Below the pieces are notes generated by a model. It saw only the letters and a program-made list of their open reading frames with translations. It did no database searches and was not told where the DNA came from. This document shows, in pieces, positions 28,401 through 35,999 of a DNA stretch of 64,000 bases. Each line of letters opens with the position of its first letter. Position 1 is the first letter of the stretch. The position numbers and the translations under genes are program-made. Source of the stretch: Ciona intestinalis (lineage: Eukaryota > Chordata > Ascidiacea > Phlebobranchia > Cionidae); assembly GCF_000224145.3 (NCBI RefSeq), contig NC_020167.2, positions 1,230,690 to 1,294,689 of the forward strand, in the 5' to 3' direction.

Positions 28401-31400
28401 CTCTGTGCACATTCAGTTAGAAGGTGCCTATTTAACCTATAATTTCTGCATACGACACGAACCGTGGTGCGTAATTAGGTTTATTTACTCAAAACAGGTA
28501 TGTTTGTTTGTTCAAAGTGATCGCGCAACAATATACATGCCATACAGCCATCGTGTATTTCTAATTAACGTCCCAATTTCTGACAAACGTATTTTACTTA
28601 CAGACGTCACGGACGACTTCGTTTCTGCCCCAACGACCCCACTCAACCCCCGGGTATTACCCTCGGCACCCTCGAACACGAGGAGAGCGCTGCCAGCTCT
28701 TCCAAAGGTAATATACGACGGCATTAATGACGTCATCAAATGTTTACACCCGTATACCGCATGCTAAACTAGACTGTCTACCAGGTCGCCCATTTGGAGG
28801 CGCTCTCACCTACAGGTTCCCCTCAATCCCCGCAGACGAAAAAATCAATCGATGAAGAAATGCGAGCACGAGAGGTAAATTGCAGTTGTTTTTTTGGCCT
28901 TATGATGTCATAATCCCGACAAACGCTGTAAGTTGAAAGATAAATAAACACAATGTGACATTTTTTAAAGATTCGAGTGAACGAAAGAGTTGCGAAAATG
29001 AAAGAGTCATCGTTACGTAACAGAAGTGGTTCTGACATCACAAAGACTTCGTGTTCGTCAATAGGTAACATAACTTCACTTACTGTTTATTTATAAAACA
29101 TGTTTAAACCTCGATTCAACACAATAACAATTTATTTTGTGTCGCCACTGCAGTTTAAAAAAATGATGTTATTTTCAGATGAAGCTGACCTCTTGAGCAT
29201 AATGCGCGAGTTCCGCGATGATGACGTCATCGACCATCACTCGAACGAACCCGCTTATTCGGGGATTTCCCCAAAACCAAAACGGAAGTCGTCTTTCCGT
29301 CATAAGTTCAAAAGATTGAGTAAAAAGAAAGTTGATTCCAACTCAGAAGGTGAAAATAAACAACAATGTTTAAGGTTCACCAATGTGACGTCACACACTT
29401 GACTGTTTATTAGTTTTTTAAACGTATTTTTACCGCATTTCTGTTTTAAGTTCACGGTTTGGACGTTTTTTTAGATTCTGAACGAGTCCGGAGGTCTTTA
29501 CCAATCCCCAATCTCTCTGCTGATGTAGTGACCGGATCATCATCTGCATTTGATTCCGCTTCCAAAAGTGAGAGCCCTGGTAAGAAGAAGAAGACAAAGC
29601 AAAGGAAGAGTAAGAGCTTTATTCTGTTTTTCATTTTTCCTGTTTATTTATTAAGTTTGTTTTTATTTTTAGGCAAAACCAAACTTGTATTGCCCGATGC
29701 GCCCGGCAACGATAACAGTGGTACAAAGAAGCATTCACCTGGCAAGGTCAGTAGTTTATTAATGTTTAAACATAAATATAGTAGGTCGGGGGAAGATTGG
29801 ACACCTTTCCATTCTATTTTCTCGTCCTATTTGGTAGTAAACAAAGAACCTACAAACAATTATAAAACCGTATCTTCACAACTCCTATAGACCGTTGCTG
29901 ATTGTTTAAAACACGATCAGAATATTTGGATATTATATGCTAAAGGTGTCCCATCTTCCCCCACCCTACTATACAAACTATAGCGGGCAGGACTAACGTT
30001 ACGTCATGAAACGGCGCTTGTGTCCGCCATTACCGATCACACAAAAAAGGGCGTGAATCGCCCATACAAATGCATGGTCGATGTGTGTTTATTTGGTGCT
30101 TGTAAGCGATAAAGGGTTAAAAAACTCGAAAGTGTTTGTTTTAACATTTAAAATATAAGTTCCAATATAAATCTTGTTTTCTCAATACTAACTTTGGTAT
30201 ATGTTATTGCCGTTAAGTAACCCATCGTTCCCGTAGTGCGAAATATAGATGGTGTTTTTTTCACTTAATACATGCTTCATGTAGAGAGGTTTGTTCCGCA
30301 TCTCACCGAGGAAAAAGGAGAAGAAGATCTTACCTGATGTTGGTGATGGACGGAGCACTTTGGAGAGGAAATACGAGACAGCGTCAGGTTAGATGTGCGA
30401 ATAAACTTAATATATCAGAAATGGTATTATCGGCTACCGGCTAAACTATAGCCGCTCGTGGTTACTATTGGTTACCGCGTTTTCCTAGTCCGCCGATTAA
30501 ATGTAGTCGGTGTTTTTCACGTTTAGTCGGCCAGCTAAATTTCTGTGCATATTACAGCAGTTAGTCATTCAAAAGCAGTTGGTCGGTCAAAATTTACCCA
30601 CTAAAATTTTAGTCCGGCGACTAAAAAAAGTATCCAGGCGGCGACTAGTTTAGTCTGTAGCCGAGAACACCATTGCTGGTTCGACAAATATGTAACATAG
30701 CCGATGTTAATTCTTGGCTTGGTACAGCGAGCAGTTATAAAACATTAATAAATTAGTCGTATATCATTTGTTTACTGATTAATCGTTAATGTATTGCGCG
30801 AGGGATGTACTCTGAATGAAATTTGTCATTGATAATTTCACATATACACCACATGTAAACCGAATATTCGTATATATCAACCATATCATATATAAACGTT
30901 TTATCGCACATTTGCCTAATTAGTCGCAAGAAATTAGTTTACGCACATAACGTAATAAGCGTGTTATCTGCTGTAGAAGGTTGGTTGTTAAAAATATGCC
31001 TGAAGGACAGTTTTAGTTGGTAGTAGCACTATAACGTGTTATAAATTATATAGTAGGGTGGGGAAGATGGGACACCTTTAGCACATAATATCCAAATATC
31101 CTGATCGTGTTTTAAACAATTAACAACGGCCAATCGAAGTCGTGGGCATATAGTTGTATAATTCTTTAAATGTTCTTTGTTTACTACTAAATAGGATGAG
31201 AAAATAGAGTTAAAAGGTGTCCCATCTCCCCCCACCCTACTGTATTATAAATATGATTCAGCAATGTTGCGCTAAAATACCTAACTCAATGTTGATACGC
31301 GCATAAACATTCTATCATGCCCAAAAGTGTATACGACATGTCTGTACCAACGTCGGTCTGTACCGGCAAGTCAATACACGAGTTACATATCTTGATAACG

Positions 31401-34243
31401 ATTCTCGAGCAGCAATACCTCGGTACTCGACCCTAAGCTCTTCGTGCAAAGTAAACACTGAAAGTTGTTGCTGGTCGATAATCAAAGTGTTGCCTGACAA
31501 GTTTACGCTGTCACTCCCCGCTGTGGTTCTGAGTTAATAGAAAAATAATTCCGCAACACTGCCGCGATAATGTAATACGATACGCAGTGACAGGAAATTC
31601 GTATTGAACGGTCGTTTCATACACGCTAGACAAAACTCTATACCTACGTTGAGGTACTTGGTAGTTCCGTCTGCTGTAGGAAAGTTTAGGATTCAGCATG
31701 ATAGTACTTATGTTGGAGGTAGTTTTGAACAAACAGTTTAGACTTATAGTTACAATGTTGGTTTGTGGGTAATCATTTTTATGTGTGGCTGATAATTTGG
31801 ACAACCCATTAATGGGTTGAGGTAATTGTCATTAGAGTCTTGCCCAGGGACACATACACCCACAATGGTTACCACGAACCTTGAACACATTACCTCTGGG
31901 ATAGAGGAAGGCGCGCTAACCACTTTGCCACGAAGGCGGTGATGATTTCTGTTACTTAACTAACAAATTAAATCCTTTCCGCACAGAACGTGAGAAAGCC
32001 ATAGTTCGAGGCGAAAGATTTCGTGTGCTGCCACAATTACCGACAGTTCCAGTTCGAGAAAGTGAAAAATCTTGGAAAGAAATCGATCGTCTCTTGTGAC
32101 GACATAGAGGAAGGTAAACGTNNNNNNNNNNNNNNNNNNNNNNNNNNNNNNNNNNNNNNNNNNNNNNNNNNNNNNNNNNNNNNNNNNNNNNNNNNNNNNN
32201 NNNNNNNNNNNNNNNNNNNNNNNNNNNNNNNNNNNNNNNNNNNNNNTAACGACGCTAGAAGTTTTTTAATATATAAAGTATGCGCATACTTTTTTTTACA
32301 CAGTTTGCCATTTATTAATTTGCAAAATTTTTGCAACTCATTCTGTTTGCGCTCTAACCCTTTCAAACCTCAATTCTGCTTGACACATAAGTTTCTGACC
32401 AGCACAATCACCTTCCAATTGCAGATCGCCCATTCAGTCGCCACCAATTTGGTCGTAAACGTCAGACTACATTGGCTGGTCTTACGCCGTCGCAAATCGA
32501 CGCAAAGATCACTCGTCGCGTCAAAATTGCTGCACGCAGACAAGCGAAGATGGAAGCTCAACGTAGATTAACACGGGCGCAGGTGATAAGACGCTAAACA
32601 GCATAAATATATATCCAGTGTTTACGCCGTTATTCAAACGCGTATTGTCCAGCAATGTAATACAAAAATTGCTTATTCGAATTGAATGTAATGTATTTTT
32701 TATCATTTTATCATTTACCCGTTGTTTGACGTAGGCGATACAACGTCAGCTTGAAGAGGTAGAAGTACAACAGAAACTATTAGAAGAAAGAGGAGTTAAA
32801 CTGGAAATGCTACTGCGCGAAACATCTGGTAATAATTGTTATGTCACTAAAAAAACGAGTAAAAAAAATTAAAATATTTCTTTTTTTTTTCTGTTTAAAA
32901 TTTTGTTTAGAATTTTATAAAATAGCTATTTTGACGTCATAACGCAGGCGAAAATGAAGATTCTAGAACCATGAAGAAATGGTTTGATCTTGTGCAAGAG
33001 AAGAACGCATTGTTGAGATACGAGAACGAACTTATGATAAAGTAAGTTGGATTATAAAGACGTTACCACGGCCTACTAGTGATACGACTTCGTGAATTAC
33101 CAGGCCGTATCTCTAGTAGGCCGTGGCGTTACTTAAAACAAAGTTAATTTTATTCATTGTTTCCATCCACAGCCAACGTGAGTTGCAACTGGAAGATGTA
33201 CAAAGTCGCTTACAGCAGGAATTAAGAGAAAGAATGGCGACTGATGGTAAACAGTATATCACTTATTTATAAACCTTTGGTAAAAAGCAAATGTTTTATT
33301 GATGCAGTTGAAATATAATGTTTTGAAATTTTAAACAGAGTACTTAAACTTTTTGAGCTGCACAACTTTAAAGCTCTACTCTTAAAAAAAAAATTTTTAG
33401 TTAATTTCTTTGAAACATTTTGTTCATCGCTCGCGTTGTATTCATCGTGCATGTTTCTGTAGTTTGAGAATATACTTAAAAGTATATACAGTAGGGTGGG
33501 GGAAGATGGGACACCTTTTCTCTGTATTTTATCGCCCCATTTGGTAGGAAACAAAGAACTTTCAAAGAATTATTAAACCGTATCCTCACGACTCCCTTTG
33601 TTATTGTTTAAAACCAGATCAGGATATTTAGACAAAAGGTGTCCCACCTTCCCCACCATATTATATGCACTAATTTACACCATTGTTCCGTCGATTTTGT
33701 TCCTAATTTTTCAATTCCTCCCAGACACTCGGAAAACATCGGAGCAACTTTCCCAAGAGAAAGAAATCCTCAGGAAGATGTTGGAAGTCGTGGAACAGAG
33801 GGATGAGCTGGTCGGACTTCTCGAGGAGCAAAGGTTAAAGTGAGGCTGATAATATTTCTCTTTCCTTTTTTCAAATAACTTTTTTTATTTTTTTACTTTT
33901 ACGAGGCAGGTTTATAACGCCTAAACTGTTTGTTAAACAGTTGTTCTTCTTTTATAAACTTAACCATGGAATAAAAAGCCTATGTTGTAACTATTTAAAC
34001 TGCCCTTCCCTGCAAGAATAAATAAGTAATGATATTTCAATGCGCAGTTTGGGCACATTCGTTAAGCTCAACTTGTTTCATGAAACATTTCACCGTTAAT
34101 ACGAACCTTGAATAAAGTAATTCTCACTTAACGGTTTCTAATCTTAAACCAGAGAGAAGGAAGATGCGATTGATCCGGAGGTGCTGATGATGAGCAATAA
34201 GTTCAGCGCCTTCACTGGCGACCTCTCCTCAGCTAATCGTTAA
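4445..34243 (+). CDS. MICAL: MICAL: F-actin monooxygenase with CH, LIM and bMERB domains
   Basis: Flavin monooxygenase that oxidises actin methionines and drives filament disassembly; the C-terminus binds Rab GTPases. Exons: 4445-4530, 4627-4888, 8963-9112, 9290-9476, 10211-10306, 10578-10714, 11066-11185, 11360-11532, 11784-11868, 11949-12063, 12252-12359, 12607-12789, 13435-13631, 14028-14138, 14213-14374, 14638-14744, 14834-15020, 15344-15509, 15600-15731, 18292-18475, 18923-19044, 19406-19519, 19879-19929, 20853-21605 (optional), 22114-22160, 22360-22512, 22751-22796, 22898-23453, 23641-23876, 24203-24377, 24658-24852, 25136-25341, 28604-28707, 28785-28874, 28971-29064, 29179-29349, 29475-29609, 29673-29746, 30285-30387, 31987-32061, 32425-32582, 32735-32828, 32948-33041, 33173-33246, 33725-33833, 34153-34243. 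Phases agree throughout, giving about 2355 residues, or 2104 without the optional exon. The start ATG opens MVINKEKD before the conserved FVQAQTC helix. Uncertain: the exon at 29475 may end at 29579; the exon at 31987 abuts a gap. Internal introns carry many MITE copies. Confidence 0.93.
4945..5110 (+). repeat. tRNA-like SINE copy (family description here)
   Basis: Truncated copy of a ~300 bp SINE. The 5' end resembles a tRNA, with an A-box-like TGGTTAGCGC and a B-box-like GGGTTCAAGGCTC. Next comes a conserved body (GTGTCCTTGAGCAAGACACT, ACCCAGTGGTCACTAATGGG). Full copies end in TGGTAACTCGTAAGCTGGCA, a CGACTGTCGTTTTCC stretch and GGATAAAGCAAGTTACATTC. It cannot fold as a functional tRNA because the anticodon arm and acceptor pairing are absent. 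Ciona is reported to carry a composite SINE; identity with it is inferred. Confidence 0.7.
5655..5850 (+). mobile_element. MITE copy, orientation A
   Basis: Lies in the large second MICAL intron. Both ends are recognisable (GGGGGAATATAGGACACC and GGTGTCCCATCTTTCCC). Confidence 0.7.
13435..14374 (+). other. MICAL exons coding the calponin-homology (CH) domain
   Basis: Three exons (13435-13631, 14028-14138, 14213-14374), about residues 568-690. Type-2 CH domain hallmarks are visible: [44 protein letters not shown], and later [15 protein letters not shown] and YISQFYEVFK. In MICALs this domain assists the monooxygenase on F-actin. Confidence 0.92.
15033..15226 (-). mobile_element. MITE copy, orientation B
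   Basis: In the intron between the CH-LIM linker exon and the first LIM exon. The interior is inverted relative to orientation A (CCCATTTGGTAGTAAACAAA comes first). Confidence 0.7.
15344..15731 (+). other. MICAL exons coding the LIM zinc-finger domain
   Basis: Exons 15344-15509 and 15600-15731. The zinc ligands read C-x2-C in [11 protein letters not shown], then H-x2-C in FHRQCF, C-x2-C in CTHC, and the final C-x2-H in YCRAHYF. This is one complete LIM domain at about residues 830-885, followed by a basic stretch. Confidence 0.92.
15979..16637 (+). CDS. alternative terminal exon of MICAL with hydrophobic segments
   Basis: A 219-codon open frame in the intron after the LIM exons. An acceptor at 15977-15978 (GGTATAG) gives phase 1, exactly matching the donor at 15731, so it can splice to the LIM exon and end MICAL at a TAA/TAG-free frame up to the stop at 16637. 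The resulting protein would be about 1140 residues (monooxygenase-CH-LIM plus this tail). The tail starts with a hydrophobic stretch ([16 protein letters not shown]). A polar serine-rich middle contains [16 protein letters not shown], and a second hydrophobic region lies near the C-terminus ([15 protein letters not shown]). The acceptor has a weak pyrimidine tract. The alternative, a chance ORF, is unlikely at this length in AT-rich DNA. I do not recognise the tail. Confidence 0.55.
17599..17604 (+). terminator. candidate poly(A) signal for the short MICAL form
   Basis: AATAAA about 960 bases after the stop of the alternative terminal exon. It is the first perfect hexamer I noticed downstream on this strand. 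Confidence 0.25.
18709..18899 (+). mobile_element. MITE copy, orientation A
   Basis: Ends 23 bases before the acceptor-linked exon at 18923, so its right terminus abuts the pyrimidine tract of that splice site. Confidence 0.7.
20219..20401 (-). mobile_element. MITE copy, orientation B
   Basis: In the intron after the short exon 19879-19929; both termini are readable (GTAGAGTGGGGGAAGATGG and GGTGTCCCATCTGACCCCAC). Confidence 0.72.
20853..21605 (+). CDS. optional large MICAL exon, possibly an alternative first exon
   Basis: Open frame with its own ATG at 20864 ([16 protein letters not shown]) running to a GT donor at 21606 in phase 1, which fits the next exon at 22114. An in-frame TGA at 20849-20851 lies just upstream. 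Internal splicing therefore works only through the weak acceptor at 20851-20852; otherwise translation starts at 20864 from a local promoter. Skipping it (19929 to 22114) also preserves frame. It codes acidic, serine-rich linker ([29 protein letters not shown]). No recognisable domain. Confidence 0.6.
25365..25560 (+). mobile_element. MITE copy, orientation A
   Basis: Starts 24 bases after the donor of the exon ending at 25341. Confidence 0.72.
26002..26007 (-). terminator. poly(A) signal of the nested antisense gene
   Basis: TTTATT on the plus strand, i.e. AATAAA on the minus strand, about 145 bases past the stop codon of the nested secreted-protein gene. Confidence 0.5.
26148..27673 (-). 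CDS. small secreted protein with somatomedin-B-like and galaxin-like cysteine motifs
   Basis: Nested antisense in the 3.3 kb MICAL intron 25342-28603. Three exons with consistent phase 1 junctions: 27673-27484, 27125-26937, 26308-26148; 540 bases, 179 residues plus TGA. Exon 1: hydrophobic N-terminus ([19 protein letters not shown]) typical of a signal peptide, then a basic segment. Exon 2 (residues 64-126) is a cysteine cluster with somatomedin-B/SBSPON/TINAG-like spacing: [20 protein letters not shown], then [12 protein letters not shown]. Exon 3 holds [20 protein letters not shown], matching the CCG-x-P[YF][ND]-CC-G pattern of galaxin repeats. Likely an extracellular matrix or secreted protein. 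The combination is not one I recognise. A MITE sits in each intron. Alternative: additional exons missed 5' of 27673. Confidence 0.7.
26721..26919 (-). mobile_element. MITE copy, orientation B
   Basis: Lies in the second intron of the nested antisense gene. The right terminus is degraded (TTTCATCTTCACCGCCACAT). Confidence 0.65.
27245..27436 (-). mobile_element. MITE copy, orientation B
   Basis: Lies in the first intron of the nested antisense gene, 120 bases upstream (on the minus strand) of the acceptor of exon 2. Confidence 0.72.
29778..29973 (-). mobile_element. MITE copy, orientation B
   Basis: In the MICAL intron after the exon ending at 29746. The right end is intact: GGTGTCCCATCTTCCCCCAC. 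Confidence 0.75.
30421..30674. mobile_element. ~250 bp TIR element rich in TAGTCGGC/GACTAAA motifs
   Basis: The left end ATGGTATTATCGGCTACCGG and the inverted right end (ATGGTGTTCTCGGCTACAGA) form imperfect terminal inverted repeats. The interior repeats short words such as TTTAGTCGG, GTTGGTCGG and GCGACTAA on both strands. It resembles hAT-type non-autonomous elements in style. No target-site duplication was confirmed. Confidence 0.55.
31049..31245 (+). mobile_element. MITE copy, orientation A
   Basis: Near-consensus copy in the MICAL intron 30388-31986, with both inverted termini nearly intact. Confidence 0.78.
31795..31942 (-). repeat. tRNA-like SINE fragment
   Basis: Carries the tRNA-like head in reverse (GGCGCGCTAACCACTTTGCC) and ends about 45 bases before the acceptor of the MICAL exon at 31987. 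Confidence 0.65.
32122..32246. other. assembly gap (125 N) in a MICAL intron
   Basis: Run of N directly after the possible longer end of exon 31987. It could hide part of an exon, which is why the splice end of that exon is uncertain. Confidence 1.
33064..33126. repeat. imperfect inverted repeat in MICAL intron
   Basis: CCACGGCCTACTAGTGATACG is matched in inverse by CGTATCTCTAGTAGGCCGTG, with one mismatch region and a ~20-base loop. It would form a strong hairpin in the pre-mRNA. Likely a small palindromic element. Confidence 0.65.
33488..33665 (-). mobile_element. MITE copy, orientation B
   Basis: Lies 60 bases before the acceptor of the penultimate MICAL coding exon. Confidence 0.75.
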
Positions 34244-34715
34244 TGTTTTCCCAGTGTTATCAGATATGAATGATCATTTTCTCCAAAAAGTTCAGTGTTG
34301 CCATCAAAAACACAGGACCAAATGATCGCATAACCACTGTGCCCCATTCTCAGCGGTTCTAAATTTTAGTATTGTGATTTAAACCTTCCATCATTGTATT
34401 CATTTGCTGCAAACTGTGCTTACATGGTGGACCTGTTTATTTTGTTACGTATTAATCAATGTTGCTTTTGAGCTGCTTTGTTTACGCATGCTGTTTTTAA
34501 TCAATGTTATATACTTTTGCTTTGTTACTGGTATGTGCGGGCCAAGCATGACATCGACCAAATATTTTCATAAGCCATAAGGAAGCTTTACGTGCTGCCG
34601 AAAGCAAAGGCCAATGAACTTTTACAATCCTTAAAAACTGCTTTAATTTTCATCACCGCACTTTAGATTGCACTTTCTTAAACCTATATCTGCGTGCTAT
34701 GCTTTAAGGTACGGG

Positions 34716-34721
34716 AATAAA
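34716..34721 (+). terminator. MICAL polyadenylation signal
   Basis: AATAAA 473 bases after the MICAL stop codon, followed within 30 bases by a change to unrelated sequence. Good candidate for the 3' end. Confidence 0.5.
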
Positions 34722-35724
34722 AGACTTCACGCAGTGCGGAAATACCACTTGAATAATCTGCAAGGTTTTGGTTTGTATTTAACGTACAGTGTTCATTATT
34801 CATGGTGTAAGTTGCCTGCTTGCTATGGGAGTTAAAGAATCTCGCTTGTTCAGCATAGACGGATCTTCTTCGTACAAAACTTCAATGCGACTGCTTGATT
34901 TTTCTGCAACAATCATCGAACGTAATGTGTCGTTATTTGAAAGAAAGATATATTTATATAGGCCCATTACAAACCAGTGCCAAAACAGTGAATGGGGCGA
35001 TTGCTTTTACTTAAAAGTATAGTACGAAGTTAAGAAACTGATAGATACCACTCATTGTTGTTGGTGGGTATTTGTTCTTAGGCAAGAGACCAAACAACAA
35101 CAAAGTGTTAGACACAGTTAGCAAAAAAAGGGTATACAATCACTGTACTGGTGTCGTAATATATTTGGGCCAGTGTCGTGATACATTTGTTCCCGACCGC
35201 TGAATTTGGGCTGGGCGCCATTGCGCATGCGCAGTTTAACACAACCCTTTGTTAGAAACGCTTGGGTCCTGACACTTACACGTTAAAGTTCAAGTTTTTA
35301 ATTTAAAATCAGCAGAAATGAGTTGAATATCTCATATGAAGCTGTTGGGCAACTTAGTAATAAACCTGGGATAACAAAATGTAAACTCCTGTGCAAGATT
35401 TTATTTAGCGATCTAATGGCCTTCTTGCTGGAATTGCCGCTCATCGTCTTTGAGATTTCCCAACTTGATAATAAACAAGTAAAAAAGCAAGTGTATGGTC
35501 ACTTACCTCTTGTTTCAGGTCGATCAGCAGAAGGAGTGAGTGTTATACTTGGTGGACGAGGTAAAGAGTTCTTTCTTGATGAAGCTGTGAATGTAATTAT
35601 TACATTGGTTTTGTTTTGTCTATCTTTCTATCATATTACTTTTGTTTGTATTAGAAGACTAATTTAATAATAATTAAACATAAATGGCTTGCTTGTCCGC
35701 TAGGTTTTTTGGGGATTTTCTCAT

Positions 35725-35878
35725 TGTTTTATGTATGGCTAATAATTCGGACAACCCGTTAGTGACCTCTGGGATGAAGCAATTGCCTTTAAGTGTCTTG
35801 CTCAAGGACACATACGCCACAATAGTAGCAGCGACAAGCCTTGAACTTATTACTTTGGGTTACAGGCAGGCGCGCTAA
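35725..35878 (-). repeat. tRNA-like SINE fragment
   Basis: Reverse copy with the body GTGTCTTGCTCAAGGACACA and the head ending AGGCAGGCGCGCTAA. Confidence 0.7.
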
Positions 35879-35884
35879 TTAAAT

Positions 35885-35999
35885 GTAAATATATTTTCAA
35901 CAACTGTTGTTTTGTATCCTTTCCTTTTGTTATATTTTAAAACCTTTGCTACAGTAATCAAAGAGACAAATAAAGTTATTGTTATTATTATTATTATTA
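35885..35999 (+). repeat. TTA-tailed repeat (third repeat family)
   Basis: A ~110 bp unit with AACAACTGTTGTTTTG, CAAACC/AAAACCTTTGCTACAGTAA and AAATAAAGTTATT followed by TTA triplets. Related copies lie at 42655-42765 in the same orientation and at 51780-51905 and 56025-56180 inverted. A SINE-like retroelement is inferred from the simple tail. Confidence 0.6.

Larger units (their letters stand above)
18292..30387 (+). other. MICAL exons coding the long acidic linker
   Basis: About twenty exons between LIM and bMERB. The first carries the MICAL-typical segment [14 protein letters not shown] and later [11 protein letters not shown]. It is followed by acidic stretches ([26 protein letters not shown]), a serine-rich 556-base exon (22898-23453) and proline-rich motifs (PTTPTSPS is in the earlier CH-LIM linker; RPTPRPRS and PALPK are here). 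Basic patches [19 protein letters not shown] and KKKKTKQRK could contact membranes or actin. Low complexity suggests disorder. Alternative use of exon 20853-21605 keeps the frame. Confidence 0.8.
31987..34243 (+). other. MICAL exons coding the C-terminal bMERB coiled coil
   Basis: Seven exons, about residues 2120-2355. Conserved pieces: [97 protein letters not shown] and [19 protein letters not shown]. The alternating charged and hydrophobic pattern fits the family's three-helix Rab-binding domain. The protein ends SSANR, slightly shorter than vertebrate forms. The first exon is ambiguous: the phase-1 donor at 32062 (GTGAAA) or a longer form to 32115 that needs a frame change. Confidence 0.88.
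34244..35929. other. MICAL 3' UTR and convergent intergenic region
   Basis: MICAL ends from the left and the HEAT-repeat gene ends from the right. In between there is a perfect NRF-1-like palindrome TGCGCATGCGCA near 35224-35235. An open frame begins at an ATG near 35417 (MAFLLELPLIVFEISQLDNK) and runs to a stop at 35667. I do not recognise it and splice signals interrupt it, so it is not called as a gene. A SINE fragment and a TTA-tailed repeat fill 35725-35999. Confidence 0.5.

Noticed and set aside
29452..29634. minus-strand frame opposite the MICAL lysine-rich exon
   Set aside because: Shadow of the plus-strand coding exon; no splice sites on the minus strand.
32023..32571. 182-residue open frame spanning the N gap
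   Set aside because: It exists only because N bases contain no stops. The true MICAL exons on both sides use other frames.
34789..35022. 77-residue plus-strand frame just after the MICAL poly(A) signal
   Set aside because: Starts without ATG; the internal ATG product has no recognisable feature and there is no second exon.
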